Numbered from the stretch's first letter, positions 1-8,750 are shown. The stretch is DNA of 64,000 nucleotides from DATBGZ01 sp036557785 (GCA_036557785.1 DATBGZ010000032.1:9643-73642), one strand, 5' to 3'. Notes: generated by a model from the sequence alone, not told the origin. Program-made: numbers and translations.

Positions 1-1
1 A

Positions 2-640
2 CCCTCCTTCGTCTGGCGCAGCCCGGGAGCAGTCAAGCGCGCCTTCCTCCAGTCACTCTTCGAGGGCGACGGTTCGTCGTCGCTGCTGCCCCGGAACACC
101 ATCCAGATCTCGTACTCGACCCGAAGCGACCGACTCGCCAACGAAGTTCAGCAGCTCCTGCTGGAGTTTGGCGTGGTGTCCCGGCAGTGCCGGTACGGCG
201 ATGGAGAGATCAAGGTCGTCATCACCCATCGGCGGGACGCTCGTCGATTCGCTACGTCGGTCGGCTTCCTCGACGCCAAGCAGGACAAGCTCGAGGCTGA
301 CCTGGTAAGGATCGGGCGCCACAGCGCGGCGCTCTCGGATGACCGCGTGCCGTACGTCGCTGACTTCATCTGTACGCACGGCGCCACGCGGTGGGCGGAG
401 CGCGACTGGCTGCGCCGCCACAACGTCGACCGAGTCGAGCGGTGGGAGAGGGACCACGACGAGATCGCGGCTCGGATCACCAATCCCGACGTGATCGACG
501 TCGTCGAGCCGCTGGTGGACGGCCGGTTCTACTACGCCGAGGTCGCGTCCGTGCAGGACGCGGGAGTCCAGCCGGTCTACAGCCTGCGGGTCGACTCGGA
601 CGACCACGCGTTCATCACCAACGGTTTCGTCAGCCACAAC
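2..640 (+). other. GyrA intein, C-terminal part with LAGLIDADG endonuclease
   Basis: Protein-splicing element embedded in gyrA. The visible part carries a LAGLIDADG-type block (AFLQSLFEGDGS, codons about 14-25 of the window), so it belongs to a homing endonuclease-containing intein. It ends with a splicing block F/G (VYSLRVDSDDHAFITNG, then FVSHN): penultimate His, terminal Asn (codon 638-640), and Thr as the first C-extein residue (641-643). The insertion point, just before TESRLAPLAMEM, is the catalytic-tyrosine site used by mycobacterial GyrA inteins. The terminal splice residues look intact, so splicing is expected. The N-terminal half, with the first Cys and the first endonuclease motif, is outside the window, so endonuclease activity cannot be judged. 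Confidence 0.93.
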
Positions 641-2749
641 ACCGAGTCGCGGCTCGCACCCCTGGCCATGGAGATGCTGCGCGACATCGACGAGGACACG
701 GTCGACTTCGGGCCCAACTACGACGGGCGTACGCAGGAGCCGGCGATCCTGCCGGCCCGTTTCCCGAACCTCCTCGTCAACGGCAGTGACGGCATCGCGG
801 TCGGCTTCGCCACGAAGATCCCGCCACACAACCTTCGGGAGATCGCAGCCGCGGTCCAGTGGATCCTCGAGCACCCCGAGGCGGACGAGGCGACCACGCT
901 GGACACGGCGATCAAGCTGGTCAAGGGCCCGGACTTCCCAACCGGAGCCCTGATCGCGGGGACCGCGGCGATCGAGGAGGCCTACCGGACCGGTCGGGGC
1001 GCCATCCGCATGCGGGCGGTCGTCGATGTCGAGGAGGACCGTCGCGGGCGCACCTGCCTCGTGGTCACCGAGCTGCCGTACCAGGTCAACCCCGACAACC
1101 TGGCGGAGCGCTGCGCGGAGCTCATCCGCGAGGGCAAGCTCGCCGGCATCTCCGACATCCGCGACGAGTCGTCGGGCCGTACGGGCATGCGCCTGGTGCT
1201 CGTGCTGCGACGTGACGCGGTCGCGAAGGTCGTGCTCAACAACCTCTACAAACACACGCAACTGCAGGAGACCTTCGGCGCCAACATGCTCGCCCTGGTC
1301 GACGGCGTGCCGCGGACGCTGAACCTGGCACAGTTCCTGCGCCACTACGTCACTCACCAGATCGAGGTCATCTTCCGGCGTACCCGGTACCGGCTGCGCA
1401 AGGCTCAGGAACGGGCGCACGTCCTGCGCGGCCTGGTCAAGGCGCTGGACATGCTCGACGAGGTCATCGCGCTGATCCGCCGCTCGCCCACCGTCGAGGA
1501 GGCCCGCACCGGTCTGACGCAACTGCTCGAGATCGACGAGATTCAGGCGACCGCGATCCTCGACATGCAGTTGCGGCGCCTCGCCGCGCTCGAGCGGCAG
1601 AAGATCATTGACGAGCTCGCCAAGCTCGAGGTGGAGATCGCGGACCTGCAGGACATCCTGGACAAGCCGGCCCGTCAGCGCCAGATCGTCGGCGAGGAGC
1701 TCGCCGAGGTCGTGGCGCGGTGGGGCGACGACCGCCGCACCCGGATCATCCCGTTCGACGGCGAGGTCTCGGTGGAGGATCTCATCGCGCGGGAGAGCGT
1801 CGTCGTCACGATCACCCGGACCGGCTACGCCAAGCGGACCAAGACGGACCTGTACCGCTCGCAGCGCCGGGGCGGCAAGGGTGTCTCGGGTGCGACACTG
1901 CGGCAGGACGACATTGTCAGCCACTTCTTCGTATGCTCCACGCACGACTGGATCCTGTTCTTCACGAACAAGGGCCGGGTCTACCGGATCAAGGCCTACG
2001 AGCTACCCGAGGCGAGTAGGGTCGCCCGGGGTCAGCACGTGGCGAACCTGTTGGCCTTCCAACCGGACGAGCGCATCGCCCAGGTCATCGAGATTGCTAA
2101 CTACGAAGTGTCGCCGTACCTGGTGTTGGCGACGAAACGGGGACTGGTGAAGAAGACGGCTCTCGGTGAGTTCGACTCCAACCGCAGCGGCGGCATCGTG
2201 GCGATCAACCTGCGCGACGATGACGAGCTCGTCGGTGCCGCGCTGGTCAAGCCGAGCGACGACCTCCTGCTCGTGAGTAAGCAGGCACAAGCGATCCGCT
2301 TCAAGGGCGACGACGACGCTCTGCGTCCCATGGGTCGGGCAACCTCAGGTGTGATCGGCATGCGCTTTGCCACCGACGACGAGCTGCTCGCCATGGAGGT
2401 GGTCCGGGAGGGCATGGATGTCCTCGTCGCCACCGACGGCGGCTTCGCCAAGCGCACGCCGATCGAGGAGTACCCCCTGCAGGGCCGCGGCGGCAAGGGA
2501 GTGCTGACCGCTAAGATCACCCAGCGGCGAGGCGGACTGGTCGGCGCTGTGGTAATAAGTCCAGACGACGAGCTGTTCGCCATCACCTCGAATGGTGGCG
2601 TCATCCGCACTCCGGTGAAGCCCGTACGGCGGACGCGGGACCGGAACACAATGGGGGTCAAGCTCATGGATCTGCCTGATGGCGTGACCCTTGTGGCGAT
2701 AGCCCGCAATGCGGACGAGCCGGACGAGAGCGAGACCACGGCACAGTGA
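2..2749 (+). CDS. gyrA: DNA gyrase subunit A (3' part, interrupted by an intein)
   Basis: The A subunit of DNA gyrase cuts and rejoins DNA and, with GyrB, introduces negative supercoils. The gene is open from the left window edge, so its start lies outside. The first 213 codons are the C-terminal part of an intein. The downstream extein resumes at TESRLAPLAMEML, directly after the position of the active-site tyrosine in GyrA. About 702 extein codons follow, as expected for the rest of a GyrA of about 830 residues. The GyrA box QRRGGKG and a second related motif (QGRGGKG) lie in the C-terminal DNA-wrapping beta-propeller. The acidic C-terminal tail (ADEPDESETTAQ) is ordinary. gyrB is probably just upstream, outside the window. 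Identification is certain; only the start is unseen. Confidence 0.98.
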   Translation, partial: PSFVWRSPGAVKRAFLQSLFEGDGSSSLLPRNTIQISYSTRSDRLANEVQQLLLEFGVVSRQCRYGDGEIKVVITHRRDARRFATSVGFLDAKQDKLEADLVRIGRHSAALSDDRVPYVADFICTHGATRWAERDWLRRHNVDRVERWERDHDEIAARITNPDVIDVVEPLVDGRFYYAEVASVQDAGVQPVYSLRVDSDDHAFITNGFVSHNTESRLAPLAMEMLRDIDEDTVDFGPNYDGRTQEPAILPARFPNLLVNGSDGIAVGFATKIPPHNLREIAAAVQWILEHPEADEATTLDTAIKLVKGPDFPTGALIAGTAAIEEAYRTGRGAIRMRAVVDVEEDRRGRTCLVVTELPYQVNPDNLAERCAELIREGKLAGISDIRDESSGRTGMRLVLVLRRDAVAKVVLNNLYKHTQLQETFGANMLALVDGVPRTLNLAQFLRHYVTHQIEVIFRRTRYRLRKAQERAHVLRGLVKALDMLDEVIALIRRSPTVEEARTGLTQLLEIDEIQATAILDMQLRRLAALERQKIIDELAKLEVEIADLQDILDKPARQRQIVGEELAEVVARWGDDRRTRIIPFDGEVSVEDLIARESVVVTITRTGYAKRTKTDLYRSQRRGGKGVSGATLRQDDIVSHFFVCSTHDWILFFTNKGRVYRIKAYELPEASRVARGQHVANLLAFQPDERIAQVIEIANYEVSPYLVLATKRGLVKKTALGEFDSNRSGGIVAINLRDDDELVGAALVKPSDDLLLVSKQAQAIRFKGDDDALRPMGRATSGVIGMRFATDDELLAMEVVREGMDVLVATDGGFAKRTPIEEYPLQGRGGKGVLTAKITQRRGGLVGAVVISPDDELFAITSNGGVIRTPVKPVRRTRDRNTMGVKLMDLPDGVTLVAIARNADEPDESETTAQ

Positions 2750-2829
2750 CCACCGGCAGGGCCTCGTCCTGCTCAGGAACCCCACCGCACTGCCCCACCA
2801 CGCACACCCCAATGGACAGGATCTGGTCG

Positions 2830-3843
2830 ATGACGGAGACGCAAGCGAAGTCGGGCGCCGCGGCGTCGGAAACCGAGCCCACCCACGGCTCCGCCCGCCC
2901 AGCGACCGGCACGCCCGACGCGCACGAGGTGCCCGAGACGCCCGACGCCGCGGACACCGACCCCCCAGCCGAGGAGTCGGCCACGAACATCATCCGCCGC
3001 GAGACGCCCTCCGCCGTCCGCTCGCCATACTCCGGATCGTTCGCCGCTGACGAGCCGACGGCGGTCAGCGAGGGGAATCCAGGTCAGGTCGAGGAACGAC
3101 GCGATCCCGTCGACGGGCCGGCGCCGACCACGTCCACCGAGTCGAGCAGCGGCGCGCCCGCCTCGCCGACCACGAGGGTCCCCCCGATCACCACGGTCTC
3201 TACCCCCGTCCATGAGTCCTCGCCCACGACCCGCATGGGGGCCGGTGAGGCGACCGTACGCACGTCGCCCGGGTCGGGGATGGTCGGGCGCGCCGCGGTT
3301 GCCGGCCCGACCACGAGGAGTGGCGGCCGTACGGCCTCCTCGCCCGCGCGGGCGAGCACCACGTCGACCTCACGCGGGGTCACGGGAGCCGTGACGGGGG
3401 CGGCAGCGGTCGGGGCCGCTCGCGTCTCCGAGACCTTCCGTACGGCCCGCGCGACCGTGGCCGGGGCGGCCAGCCGTGGCCCCCGTCGCGCGCGTCTGCA
3501 CCTCAAGCGGATCGACCCCTGGTCGGTCATGAAGTTCTCGTTCGCGGTCTCACTCGTGCTCTTCGTGGTGGCGATCGTCGCCACCTCCGTGCTCTATCTG
3601 GCACTCGACGCGATGCACGTCTTCGACAGCGTCAACCGGGCCGTCGAGCAGATCACGGGCACCTCCGGCAGCGACGCCACGACGTTCCGCATCACCGCCA
3701 AGGGCGTCATCGGCACCGCCGTCCTGCTCGGCGCGGTGAACATGGTCCTCTTCACCGCTCTGGCGACGCTCGGAGCCTTCGTCTACAACGTCTGTGCCGA
3801 CCTGGTCGGCGGCGTTGAGGTGACCCTCTCCGAGAAGGAGTGA
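2830..3843 (+). CDS. DUF3566 transmembrane protein
   Basis: Conserved actinobacterial membrane protein that sits directly after gyrA, as Rv0007 does in Mycobacterium tuberculosis. About 220 N-terminal residues are low-complexity (Ala, Thr, Pro, Ser, Gly) and probably a disordered cytoplasmic region. The DUF3566 domain then begins near RRARLHLKRIDPWSVMKFSF and has two membrane spans (VSLVLFVVAIVATSVLYLAL and VLLGAVNMVLFTALATLGAF). I chose ATG 2830 because AGGA lies 8 nt upstream. An in-frame GTG at 2746 overlaps the gyrA stop and would add 28 unconvincing residues. The molecular function is unknown. The gene probably belongs to the gyrA transcription unit. Confidence 0.88.
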   Translation: MTETQAKSGAAASETEPTHGSARPATGTPDAHEVPETPDAADTDPPAEESATNIIRRETPSAVRSPYSGSFAADEPTAVSEGNPGQVEERRDPVDGPAPTTSTESSSGAPASPTTRVPPITTVSTPVHESSPTTRMGAGEATVRTSPGSGMVGRAAVAGPTTRSGGRTASSPARASTTSTSRGVTGAVTGAAAVGAARVSETFRTARATVAGAASRGPRRARLHLKRIDPWSVMKFSFAVSLVLFVVAIVATSVLYLALDAMHVFDSVNRAVEQITGTSGSDATTFRITAKGVIGTAVLLGAVNMVLFTALATLGAFVYNVCADLVGGVEVTLSEKE

Positions 3844-3911
3844 CGGTCGCGGTCAGGGGATACTGGTTGGGGCGCTCACGGCGGGTACGGTAACGTGATT
3901 GCTCGCGTCAC

Positions 3912-3985
3912 GGGGCTATAGCTCAGTCGGTTAGAGCGCAGAGCTGATAACTCTGAGGTCGATGGTTCGATTCCATCTAGCCCCA
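3912..3985 (+). tRNA. tRNA-Ile (GAU)
   Basis: A 74-nt cloverleaf. The acceptor arm pairs GGGGCTA with TAGCCCC and is followed by discriminator A. The D-arm is GCTC...GAGC, the anticodon loop CTGATAA carries GAT, and the T-loop is TTCGATT. No CCA is encoded. Placement after gyrA/DUF3566 is conserved in actinobacteria. Confidence 0.98.
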
Positions 3986-4061
3986 CGTCCGGCGCCCCAT
4001 CGTTCGGTCGATACCCGCGTTCCTCTGTCCGGGGACGCACCCGTGACAAGGTGGTCGTGAG

Positions 4062-4190
4062 ATGTTCAAGAAGATCATCATTCTGGCGGGCCTCGTCGGC
4101 GCGGCGGTCTACGTCGCCAAGAAGGTCCGCAGCGCCAGCGAGGAGCGGGCGCTCTGGCACGAGGCCACCACCGCACCCGACCTGCGCTGA
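4062..4190 (+). CDS. DLW-39 family small protein
   Basis: A 42-residue protein beginning MFKKIIILAGLVGAAVYVAK, with one N-terminal hydrophobic segment followed by a charged tail containing ERALWHEAT. It sits between tRNA-Ile and tRNA-Ala near gyrA, which is the standard position of the DLW-39 family, short actinobacterial peptides named for an Asp-Leu-Trp motif. Here the motif is degenerate (ALW). The ATG is preceded by a GTGAG-type sequence rather than a strong Shine-Dalgarno. Function is unknown; topology suggests a small inner-membrane protein. Confidence 0.8.
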   Translation: MFKKIIILAGLVGAAVYVAKKVRSASEERALWHEATTAPDLR

Positions 4191-4239
4191 ACTCCCGCTT
4201 CGCAGCCGCCTGAGGAGTCTGCCTCGGCGGACCGGTGAC

Positions 4240-4312
4240 GGGGTCGTAGCTCAACTGGCAGAGCACCGCCTTTGCAAGGCGGGGGTTAGGGGTTCAAGTC
4301 CCCTCGGCTCCA
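4240..4312 (+). tRNA. tRNA-Ala (UGC)
   Basis: A 73-nt cloverleaf. The acceptor arm pairs GGGGTCG with CGGCTCC (including G-U pairs) and is followed by discriminator A. The D-arm is GCTC...GAGC, the anticodon stem is CGCCT/AGGCG with a TTTGCAA loop (anticodon TGC), and the T-loop is TTCAAGT. No CCA is encoded. Confidence 0.98.
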
Positions 4313-4431
4313 CCGAGCACATAAGCGTGCCTCGTTGTCACACACGTCGACGTGTTGCCGACGGCATGATGGTCTCGACGTCGAGGCGTGGGGCGCCCCG
4401 CGGTCCTGGCCAGGTCCACTGAGGAGAGTTC

Positions 4432-5259
4432 GTGCGGGTTCCCCGGTTCTGGGCCACGGCTGGCGGCTCGGTCAGGGGGGCGGACGGCCGCCGACACTTC
4501 CGGGACGCGTGGGGTTGGTCCATGTCGTCGGTGGCCGAGGCGTTGGAGATCGCCCAGCGTCGGGTTCAAGCCCTCCTCGCCGATCCGCGGCCGATCCGCG
4601 GTCCCGGTGGCTACTACCCGCGCGTCCCCCTGCGAGAGATGATCCTCGACGAGGTCCTCCTCGACGGTGAGCAGGCGCTGGTCATCACGCGCAACCGGTA
4701 CGGGGCCGAGATTCTCAACACCGACCGCGTTCTGATCGCCGATGTGGACCTGCCCGAGCTGGCGGACGTGGCGGAGCCGCCGGAGCCACTCGCCGTGCTC
4801 GAACGGCTGGGCGCCGTGGCCGACTGGGCGGGCGCGCGGCCGGAGCTGGGCGTCATCGTCTACCGCACCGCGTCGGGCCTGCGGGTCTTCGTCACCGGCG
4901 TCGCAGAGCCCGCGACCTCGTCCGAGGGTCAGCGCATCCTCGCTGAGCTCGGTGCCGACCCCCTCTACCGCGAGCTGTGCCGCACGCACGGCACGTTCCG
5001 TGCCCGCCTCACGCCCAAGCCGTGGCGCCTGCCGCGCATGGGGTTGCCGGGTTACGCCTGGTACCGGTGGCCCCATGCGAGCCGTTGGGCGCAGCGTGAG
5101 TACCGGCGGTGGCTCGAGCGCTACGAGGCCGCCACGAACGGCTATGCCGTATGCCGTCTCCTGGCGAGCCACGGGCCGCCGCCGTCCGGGTTCGAGGCGC
5201 GCATTATCGAGCGGCACGACGACCGCACGGGCGTGCTCAGCGCGCTCCCCCTGGCGTGA
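4432..5259 (+). CDS. conserved hypothetical protein
   Basis: Predicted soluble protein of 275 residues with no signal peptide or membrane span. Notable stretches are an aromatic N-terminus (VPRFWATAGG, RDAWGWSMSS), a central block ITRNRYGAEILNTDRVLIAD, and an Arg/Pro-rich block TPKPWRLPRMGLPGYAWYRW. These resemble an uncharacterised family seen in many bacteria, but I do not know its function. The GTG start at 4432 has GGAG about 6 nt upstream. An internal ATG at 4522 is possible but would lose the conserved aromatic N-terminus. It lies alone downstream of tRNA-Ala. Confidence 0.75.
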   Translation: MRVPRFWATAGGSVRGADGRRHFRDAWGWSMSSVAEALEIAQRRVQALLADPRPIRGPGGYYPRVPLREMILDEVLLDGEQALVITRNRYGAEILNTDRVLIADVDLPELADVAEPPEPLAVLERLGAVADWAGARPELGVIVYRTASGLRVFVTGVAEPATSSEGQRILAELGADPLYRELCRTHGTFRARLTPKPWRLPRMGLPGYAWYRWPHASRWAQREYRRWLERYEAATNGYAVCRLLASHGPPPSGFEARIIERHDDRTGVLSALPLA

Positions 5260-5356
5260 CGGCTGGTTTCCACAGTGGACCCATCGGTGCGCCATGGACG
5301 CGTTCTCGGCCCCGAGGTAGCAGTGCCGGTGGAGCCGTCCGGCTACGCTGCCGTTC

Positions 5357-5872
5357 ATGGCGCGCGACCCCGGCGCTCGGCCTCGAGCACAGGTGGGGTT
5401 CCCACCGCTGAAGCCCCCACCGCGCGGCAAGCGCCGGCCGGCTTGGCTGCGCCACCGCACCGTCTGGTGGGCGGCGCTCGTGCTCTGGCTGCTCGCCATT
5501 GCGGTGCGGCTCATTCGGGATCTCACCGGCGCCGCTGGCACTGCCTCCTACGGTGGCTTCCTGTTAGGCGTCACCGTGTTCCTCGGGATGGCCGTGTTCG
5601 GTGGCTATCTGGCGGGAACGTTCCTCGGTCTGCTCAGTGGGATCTGGTCCGCCCGCATCGAGGGATTCCGAAAGCTGCGCTCGGGGATGGCCCGGCCGTT
5701 CGGTAAGGTTCGCGAGGAGGGCGCCGGCGCGGTCGTCGTGGGACTGATCGTCGAAGGCTTCTTGTACTGGTTCGCGTTGCTCTCCTTGTTCGGCGTCGTG
5801 GTCGGGCTGATCGTGGTCGGGCTGGTGGCGTGGCAGGGCGACGCTGCCTCGTTCTCGCTGAAGGGCCGTTAG
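5357..5872 (+). CDS. hypothetical membrane protein
   Basis: A 171-residue protein with a basic, Pro-rich N-terminus followed by about three hydrophobic segments (VWWAALVLWLLAIAVRL; FLLGVTVFLGMAVFGGYLA; FALLSLFGVVVGLIVVGLVA). No catalytic motif is recognised. ATG 5357 is preceded by TACGCT seven nucleotides upstream and no Shine-Dalgarno, so the transcript may be leaderless. It appears monocistronic. The 192 bases to the next gene hold no recognisable feature. Confidence 0.65.
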   Translation: MARDPGARPRAQVGFPPLKPPPRGKRRPAWLRHRTVWWAALVLWLLAIAVRLIRDLTGAAGTASYGGFLLGVTVFLGMAVFGGYLAGTFLGLLSGIWSARIEGFRKLRSGMARPFGKVREEGAGAVVVGLIVEGFLYWFALLSLFGVVVGLIVVGLVAWQGDAASFSLKGR

Positions 5873-6064
5873 CGCGTGACAGGTACCGAGCCAGGGCTGG
5901 CCCGGGCAGACCAGTCCGCCCGGAGCGCTCCCGTCGCAGCGCTACGGCTGGCATCACCAGCATCGTGCCGTGCGTCGGTCACACCGGCGTCGGTTGTGGC
6001 GTCCGGCTAGATTGTTCCCGTCGACGGCGGCGGTCGCGGCCGACCCGATGGGATGGGGAACATC

Positions 6065-7261
6065 ATGGCGGTGCGGCACCGACTGTCCGCGTTCCTCGCG
6101 GCATGCTGCGTCCTGCTCGTGGCCGCCTGTTCCAGCCCGTCCGGGCCCGGTGGCCCGACCACGGCGCCCACCGGCACCACGGCAGAGCCCACCACGGCCC
6201 AACCGACGACCCCCGCCCCGACCACGACGGGCCCCTGCGACCAGCAGACCGTACTCGCGTCCTGGGACACCACCCGGCTCGCCGAGCAGACGGTGGTGAT
6301 CCCGGTCAATGAGACAGAGGTCTCCTCGATCACCGATGAGATCGAAGACGGCGCCGGCGGCGTCATTCTCTTCGGCTCGAGCGCGCCGTCGAACCTCGGT
6401 TCGGCCCTGGCAACGCTGGTCGGCCATGCCCCTGGCGGTATCGCGCCATTCGTCATGACCGATGAAGAGGGTGGCTCGGTACAGCGCATGGCGAATCTCG
6501 TCGGGGACGTGCCGTCCGCCCGCACGATGGCCGCGACCATGACCGCGGCGCAGATCCGCCAGTTGGCCAAGCAGACCGCCACCAAGATGCGCCACTACGG
6601 CGTCACGATGGACCTCGCCCCCGTGCTCGACCTCGACGATCGCCCCGGGCCGAACGCGAACAATCCCGACGGCAGTCGGTCGTTCAGCAAGAAGGAGAGC
6701 GTGGCTGAGGCCGACGGTCTGGCGTTCGCGGCGGGCCTGCAGGACGGCGGCGTGATCCCCGTGGTCAAGCACTTCCCGGGGCTGGGCGGTTCGGTCGGCA
6801 ACACGGACAACGTCGCGGCCGCGACCCTGCCGTGGTCGACCCTGGAGCAGGACGGTCTGCTGCCCTTCGCCGCCGCGATCCGAGCCGGCGTTCCCGCGGT
6901 GATGGTCGCCAACGCGACCGTGCCCGGGCTCAGCGACACCACGCCGGCGAGCCTCTCCCCCGACGTGATCATGGGCGTGCTGCGGGGGCAACTGCACTTC
7001 GACGGTCTCGTCATCACCGACTCCCTCTCGGCCACCGCGATCCAGTCGGCCGGCTATGACGTGCCGCACGCGACCGTCGCCGCGCTGGCCGCCGGCGCGG
7101 ACATGATCCTGTTCACCTCGACCTCGGTCGCCACCCAGACGCGTCATATCGTGCAGGCGATCGTCGCGGCGGTGAACGCCGGCACGCTGTCGCGCAGCCG
7201 GCTCGAGGATGCCGTGAACCACATCCTGAGCGTGAAGAAGATCGATTTGTGCGGGCGGTGA
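6065..7261 (+). CDS. glycoside hydrolase family 3 lipoprotein (beta-N-acetylhexosaminidase, LpqI/NagZ-like)
   Basis: Predicted secreted lipoprotein that removes N-acetylglucosamine from muropeptides during peptidoglycan recycling. The signal peptide ends in the lipobox LVAACSS, followed by a Thr/Pro linker, then a single GH3 (beta/alpha)8 domain. Visible motifs are DEEGGSVQRM, VVKHFPGLGG and LVITDSLSA, whose Asp matches the GH3 nucleophile. The loop after KHFPGLG reads SVGNTDN rather than the DSH of Gram-negative NagZ, as in mycobacterial LpqI-type enzymes. ATG 6065 is chosen because GGATGGGG lies just upstream; ATG 6053 is in frame and possible. It precedes a separately transcribed MerR gene. 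Confidence 0.88.
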   Translation: MAVRHRLSAFLAACCVLLVAACSSPSGPGGPTTAPTGTTAEPTTAQPTTPAPTTTGPCDQQTVLASWDTTRLAEQTVVIPVNETEVSSITDEIEDGAGGVILFGSSAPSNLGSALATLVGHAPGGIAPFVMTDEEGGSVQRMANLVGDVPSARTMAATMTAAQIRQLAKQTATKMRHYGVTMDLAPVLDLDDRPGPNANNPDGSRSFSKKESVAEADGLAFAAGLQDGGVIPVVKHFPGLGGSVGNTDNVAAATLPWSTLEQDGLLPFAAAIRAGVPAVMVANATVPGLSDTTPASLSPDVIMGVLRGQLHFDGLVITDSLSATAIQSAGYDVPHATVAALAAGADMILFTSTSVATQTRHIVQAIVAAVNAGTLSRSRLEDAVNHILSVKKIDLCGR

Positions 7262-7293
7262 CCCAGGTCGCCGAACGCCGGTGGCCGTCGAGC

Positions 7294-7324
7294 TTGACCT
7301 TTCCCCGCGGCAACCTCATAGCGT
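7294..7324 (+). promoter_or_regulatory. candidate MerR-type promoter with 19-bp spacer
   Basis: TTGACC (7294-7299) and TAGCGT (7319-7324) are separated by 19 bp, the elongated spacing typical of promoters that MerR-family activators untwist. The ATG of the MerR gene begins 8 nt after the -10 element, so the transcript is probably leaderless. The spacer contains CCGCGG at its centre, but I see no clean inverted repeat around it. Confidence 0.5.
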
Positions 7325-7331
7325 GGTCGCC

Positions 7332-8159
7332 ATGGGACGGCGGGACTCAGAGATGCTCTCGGTCGGAGAGCTGGCCCGCCGGACCGGGCTGACCACTAAG
7401 GCCTTGCGGCACTACGACCGGCTGGGGCTCTTCTCGCCCGAGGTTGTCTCGGACGACGGGTACCGCTGGTACGGCAAGGCGCAGGTGGCTACCGCCGCTC
7501 GCATCGCCCGCCTGCGCTGGCTGGACGTGCCGCTCGATGCCGTTCGTGCCGTCCTCGCGGGCGCCGACGAGAGCGAGGTGCGGCGGCGGCTGGCACGCCA
7601 CCGCGCCGCCCTGCAGAGCCGGGACGATCGGCTGCGGCGCTCGCTGCACATCCTTGACCGACTGCTCGCCGACGAACGAGGAACCATCATGGCGCTCAAC
7701 GATCCCCACCCACCCACCATCAGCGACGAGCGGGCGTTGGCCAGCTCGCTGTTCAACGAGACCTGGACGCTCCTGGAGAAGGAGTCGCGGACTCCCGAGG
7801 AGGACCTGCGTATGGTGCACATGGCCCACGCGTCGCGATTCCACTGGGACAACATCGGCACCGACCAGAACCGGGCGATCGGCGAGTGGCAGTGCTCGCG
7901 CGTCTACGCCACCCTTGGCCACCGCGAACCCGCGCTGTACCACGCGCGCCGTTGCGTCGAGTTCTCCAGCCGTGAGGGCATCGACGAGTGGATGCTCGCC
8001 AGCGCGTACGAGGGGCTCGCCCGGGCTCAGGCCGTTGCTGGCGAGCTGGACGCGGCGCGCGAGTCCCGGGACCGGGCGCTCGAGCTCATCGCGGCCGTCA
8101 CCGACTCTGAGGACCGCACGATCGTCCTCGGCGACATCGAGACCCTCCCGATCCCCTGA
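7332..8159 (+). CDS. MerR family regulator fused to a helical (TPR-like) C-terminal domain
   Basis: Transcriptional regulator of 275 residues. Residues about 8-75 form a MerR winged helix-turn-helix (LSVGELARRTGLTTKALRHY, then DRLGLFSPE), followed by a dimerisation helix. From residue 120 a second domain begins (LFNETWTLLEKESRTPEEDL, HMAHASRFHWDNIG, QCSRVYATLG). To my knowledge this resembles short stand-alone actinobacterial proteins with helical repeats. It takes the place of the usual small-molecule binding domain. At the junction, ATG 7689 has a good Shine-Dalgarno (GAGGAA, 7678-7683), so the C-terminal part could also be made alone. ATG 7332 is the preferred start; upstream in-frame GTG 7281 would include promoter sequence. 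Confidence 0.82.
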   Translation: MGRRDSEMLSVGELARRTGLTTKALRHYDRLGLFSPEVVSDDGYRWYGKAQVATAARIARLRWLDVPLDAVRAVLAGADESEVRRRLARHRAALQSRDDRLRRSLHILDRLLADERGTIMALNDPHPPTISDERALASSLFNETWTLLEKESRTPEEDLRMVHMAHASRFHWDNIGTDQNRAIGEWQCSRVYATLGHREPALYHARRCVEFSSREGIDEWMLASAYEGLARAQAVAGELDAARESRDRALELIAAVTDSEDRTIVLGDIETLPIP

Positions 8160-8189
8160 GCACCCCTGGCGCCGTGCCAGGATGGTCGG

Positions 8190-8744
8190 GTGCTGGGCAA
8201 GCTCGCCACCGAGGTGGCTCTCGAACGTCCCGACCTGCTCGCCGAGCCCGTACGGGCCGCCCTGCGGAGCTGGGCCGGACCCGTTCCGGCCGCGCAGGTT
8301 CTGGTCGCCCCGATCGACCCGGACCTCGCCGACACGGCCGCGTTCTGCGAGGCGTACGACGTCGGGCTCGACGAGTCCGCGAACTGTGTCGTGGTGGCGG
8401 GCAAGCGGGAGGGCGAGACGCGCTACGCCGCCTGCCTGGTGCTCGCGACGACGAGGGCCGACGTGAACACCACGGCCCGCAAGCTGCTCGACGTCCGCAA
8501 GGCGAGCTTCGCGCCCATGGCCGAGGCCGTCGAGTTGACCAGCATGGAGTACGGCGGAATCACGCCGATCGGTCTGCCTCCACAGTGGCCGGTCTATGTG
8601 GACAGTGCCGTGGTCGCGTTGGGGGCCGTGGTCATCGGGTCAGGCATCCGGGGCAGCAAGATCGTGCTCCCCGGTCCGGCGCTGGCCACTCTGCCCGGTG
8701 CCCGGGTGGTCGACGGACTCGGCGTACGGGTCGCCCCGGCCTGA
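8190..8744 (+). CDS. YbaK/EbsC family aminoacyl-tRNA deacylase
   Basis: Protein of 184 residues with a YbaK/prolyl-tRNA synthetase-associated domain. Members hydrolyse mischarged tRNAs, such as Cys-tRNA-Pro, in trans. The domain is recognised by ESANCVVVAGK, KLLDVRKASFAP and EYGGITPIGLP, the usual substrate-pocket region. The GTG start at 8190 has only a weak upstream Shine-Dalgarno. proS, whose product carries the related in-cis editing domain, is about 2 kb downstream on the other strand. Substrate specificity cannot be read from the sequence. Confidence 0.88.
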   Translation: MLGKLATEVALERPDLLAEPVRAALRSWAGPVPAAQVLVAPIDPDLADTAAFCEAYDVGLDESANCVVVAGKREGETRYAACLVLATTRADVNTTARKLLDVRKASFAPMAEAVELTSMEYGGITPIGLPPQWPVYVDSAVVALGAVVIGSGIRGSKIVLPGPALATLPGARVVDGLGVRVAPA

Positions 8745-8750
8745 GCCCGG

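Noticed and set aside
53..1945. Long open frame antisense to gyrA (and similar long antisense frames, for example 28627-30639 and 16926-19112)
   Set aside because: They lie opposite well-supported conserved genes and have low-complexity Arg/Gly/Asp-rich translations. Long antisense frames are expected at this GC content.
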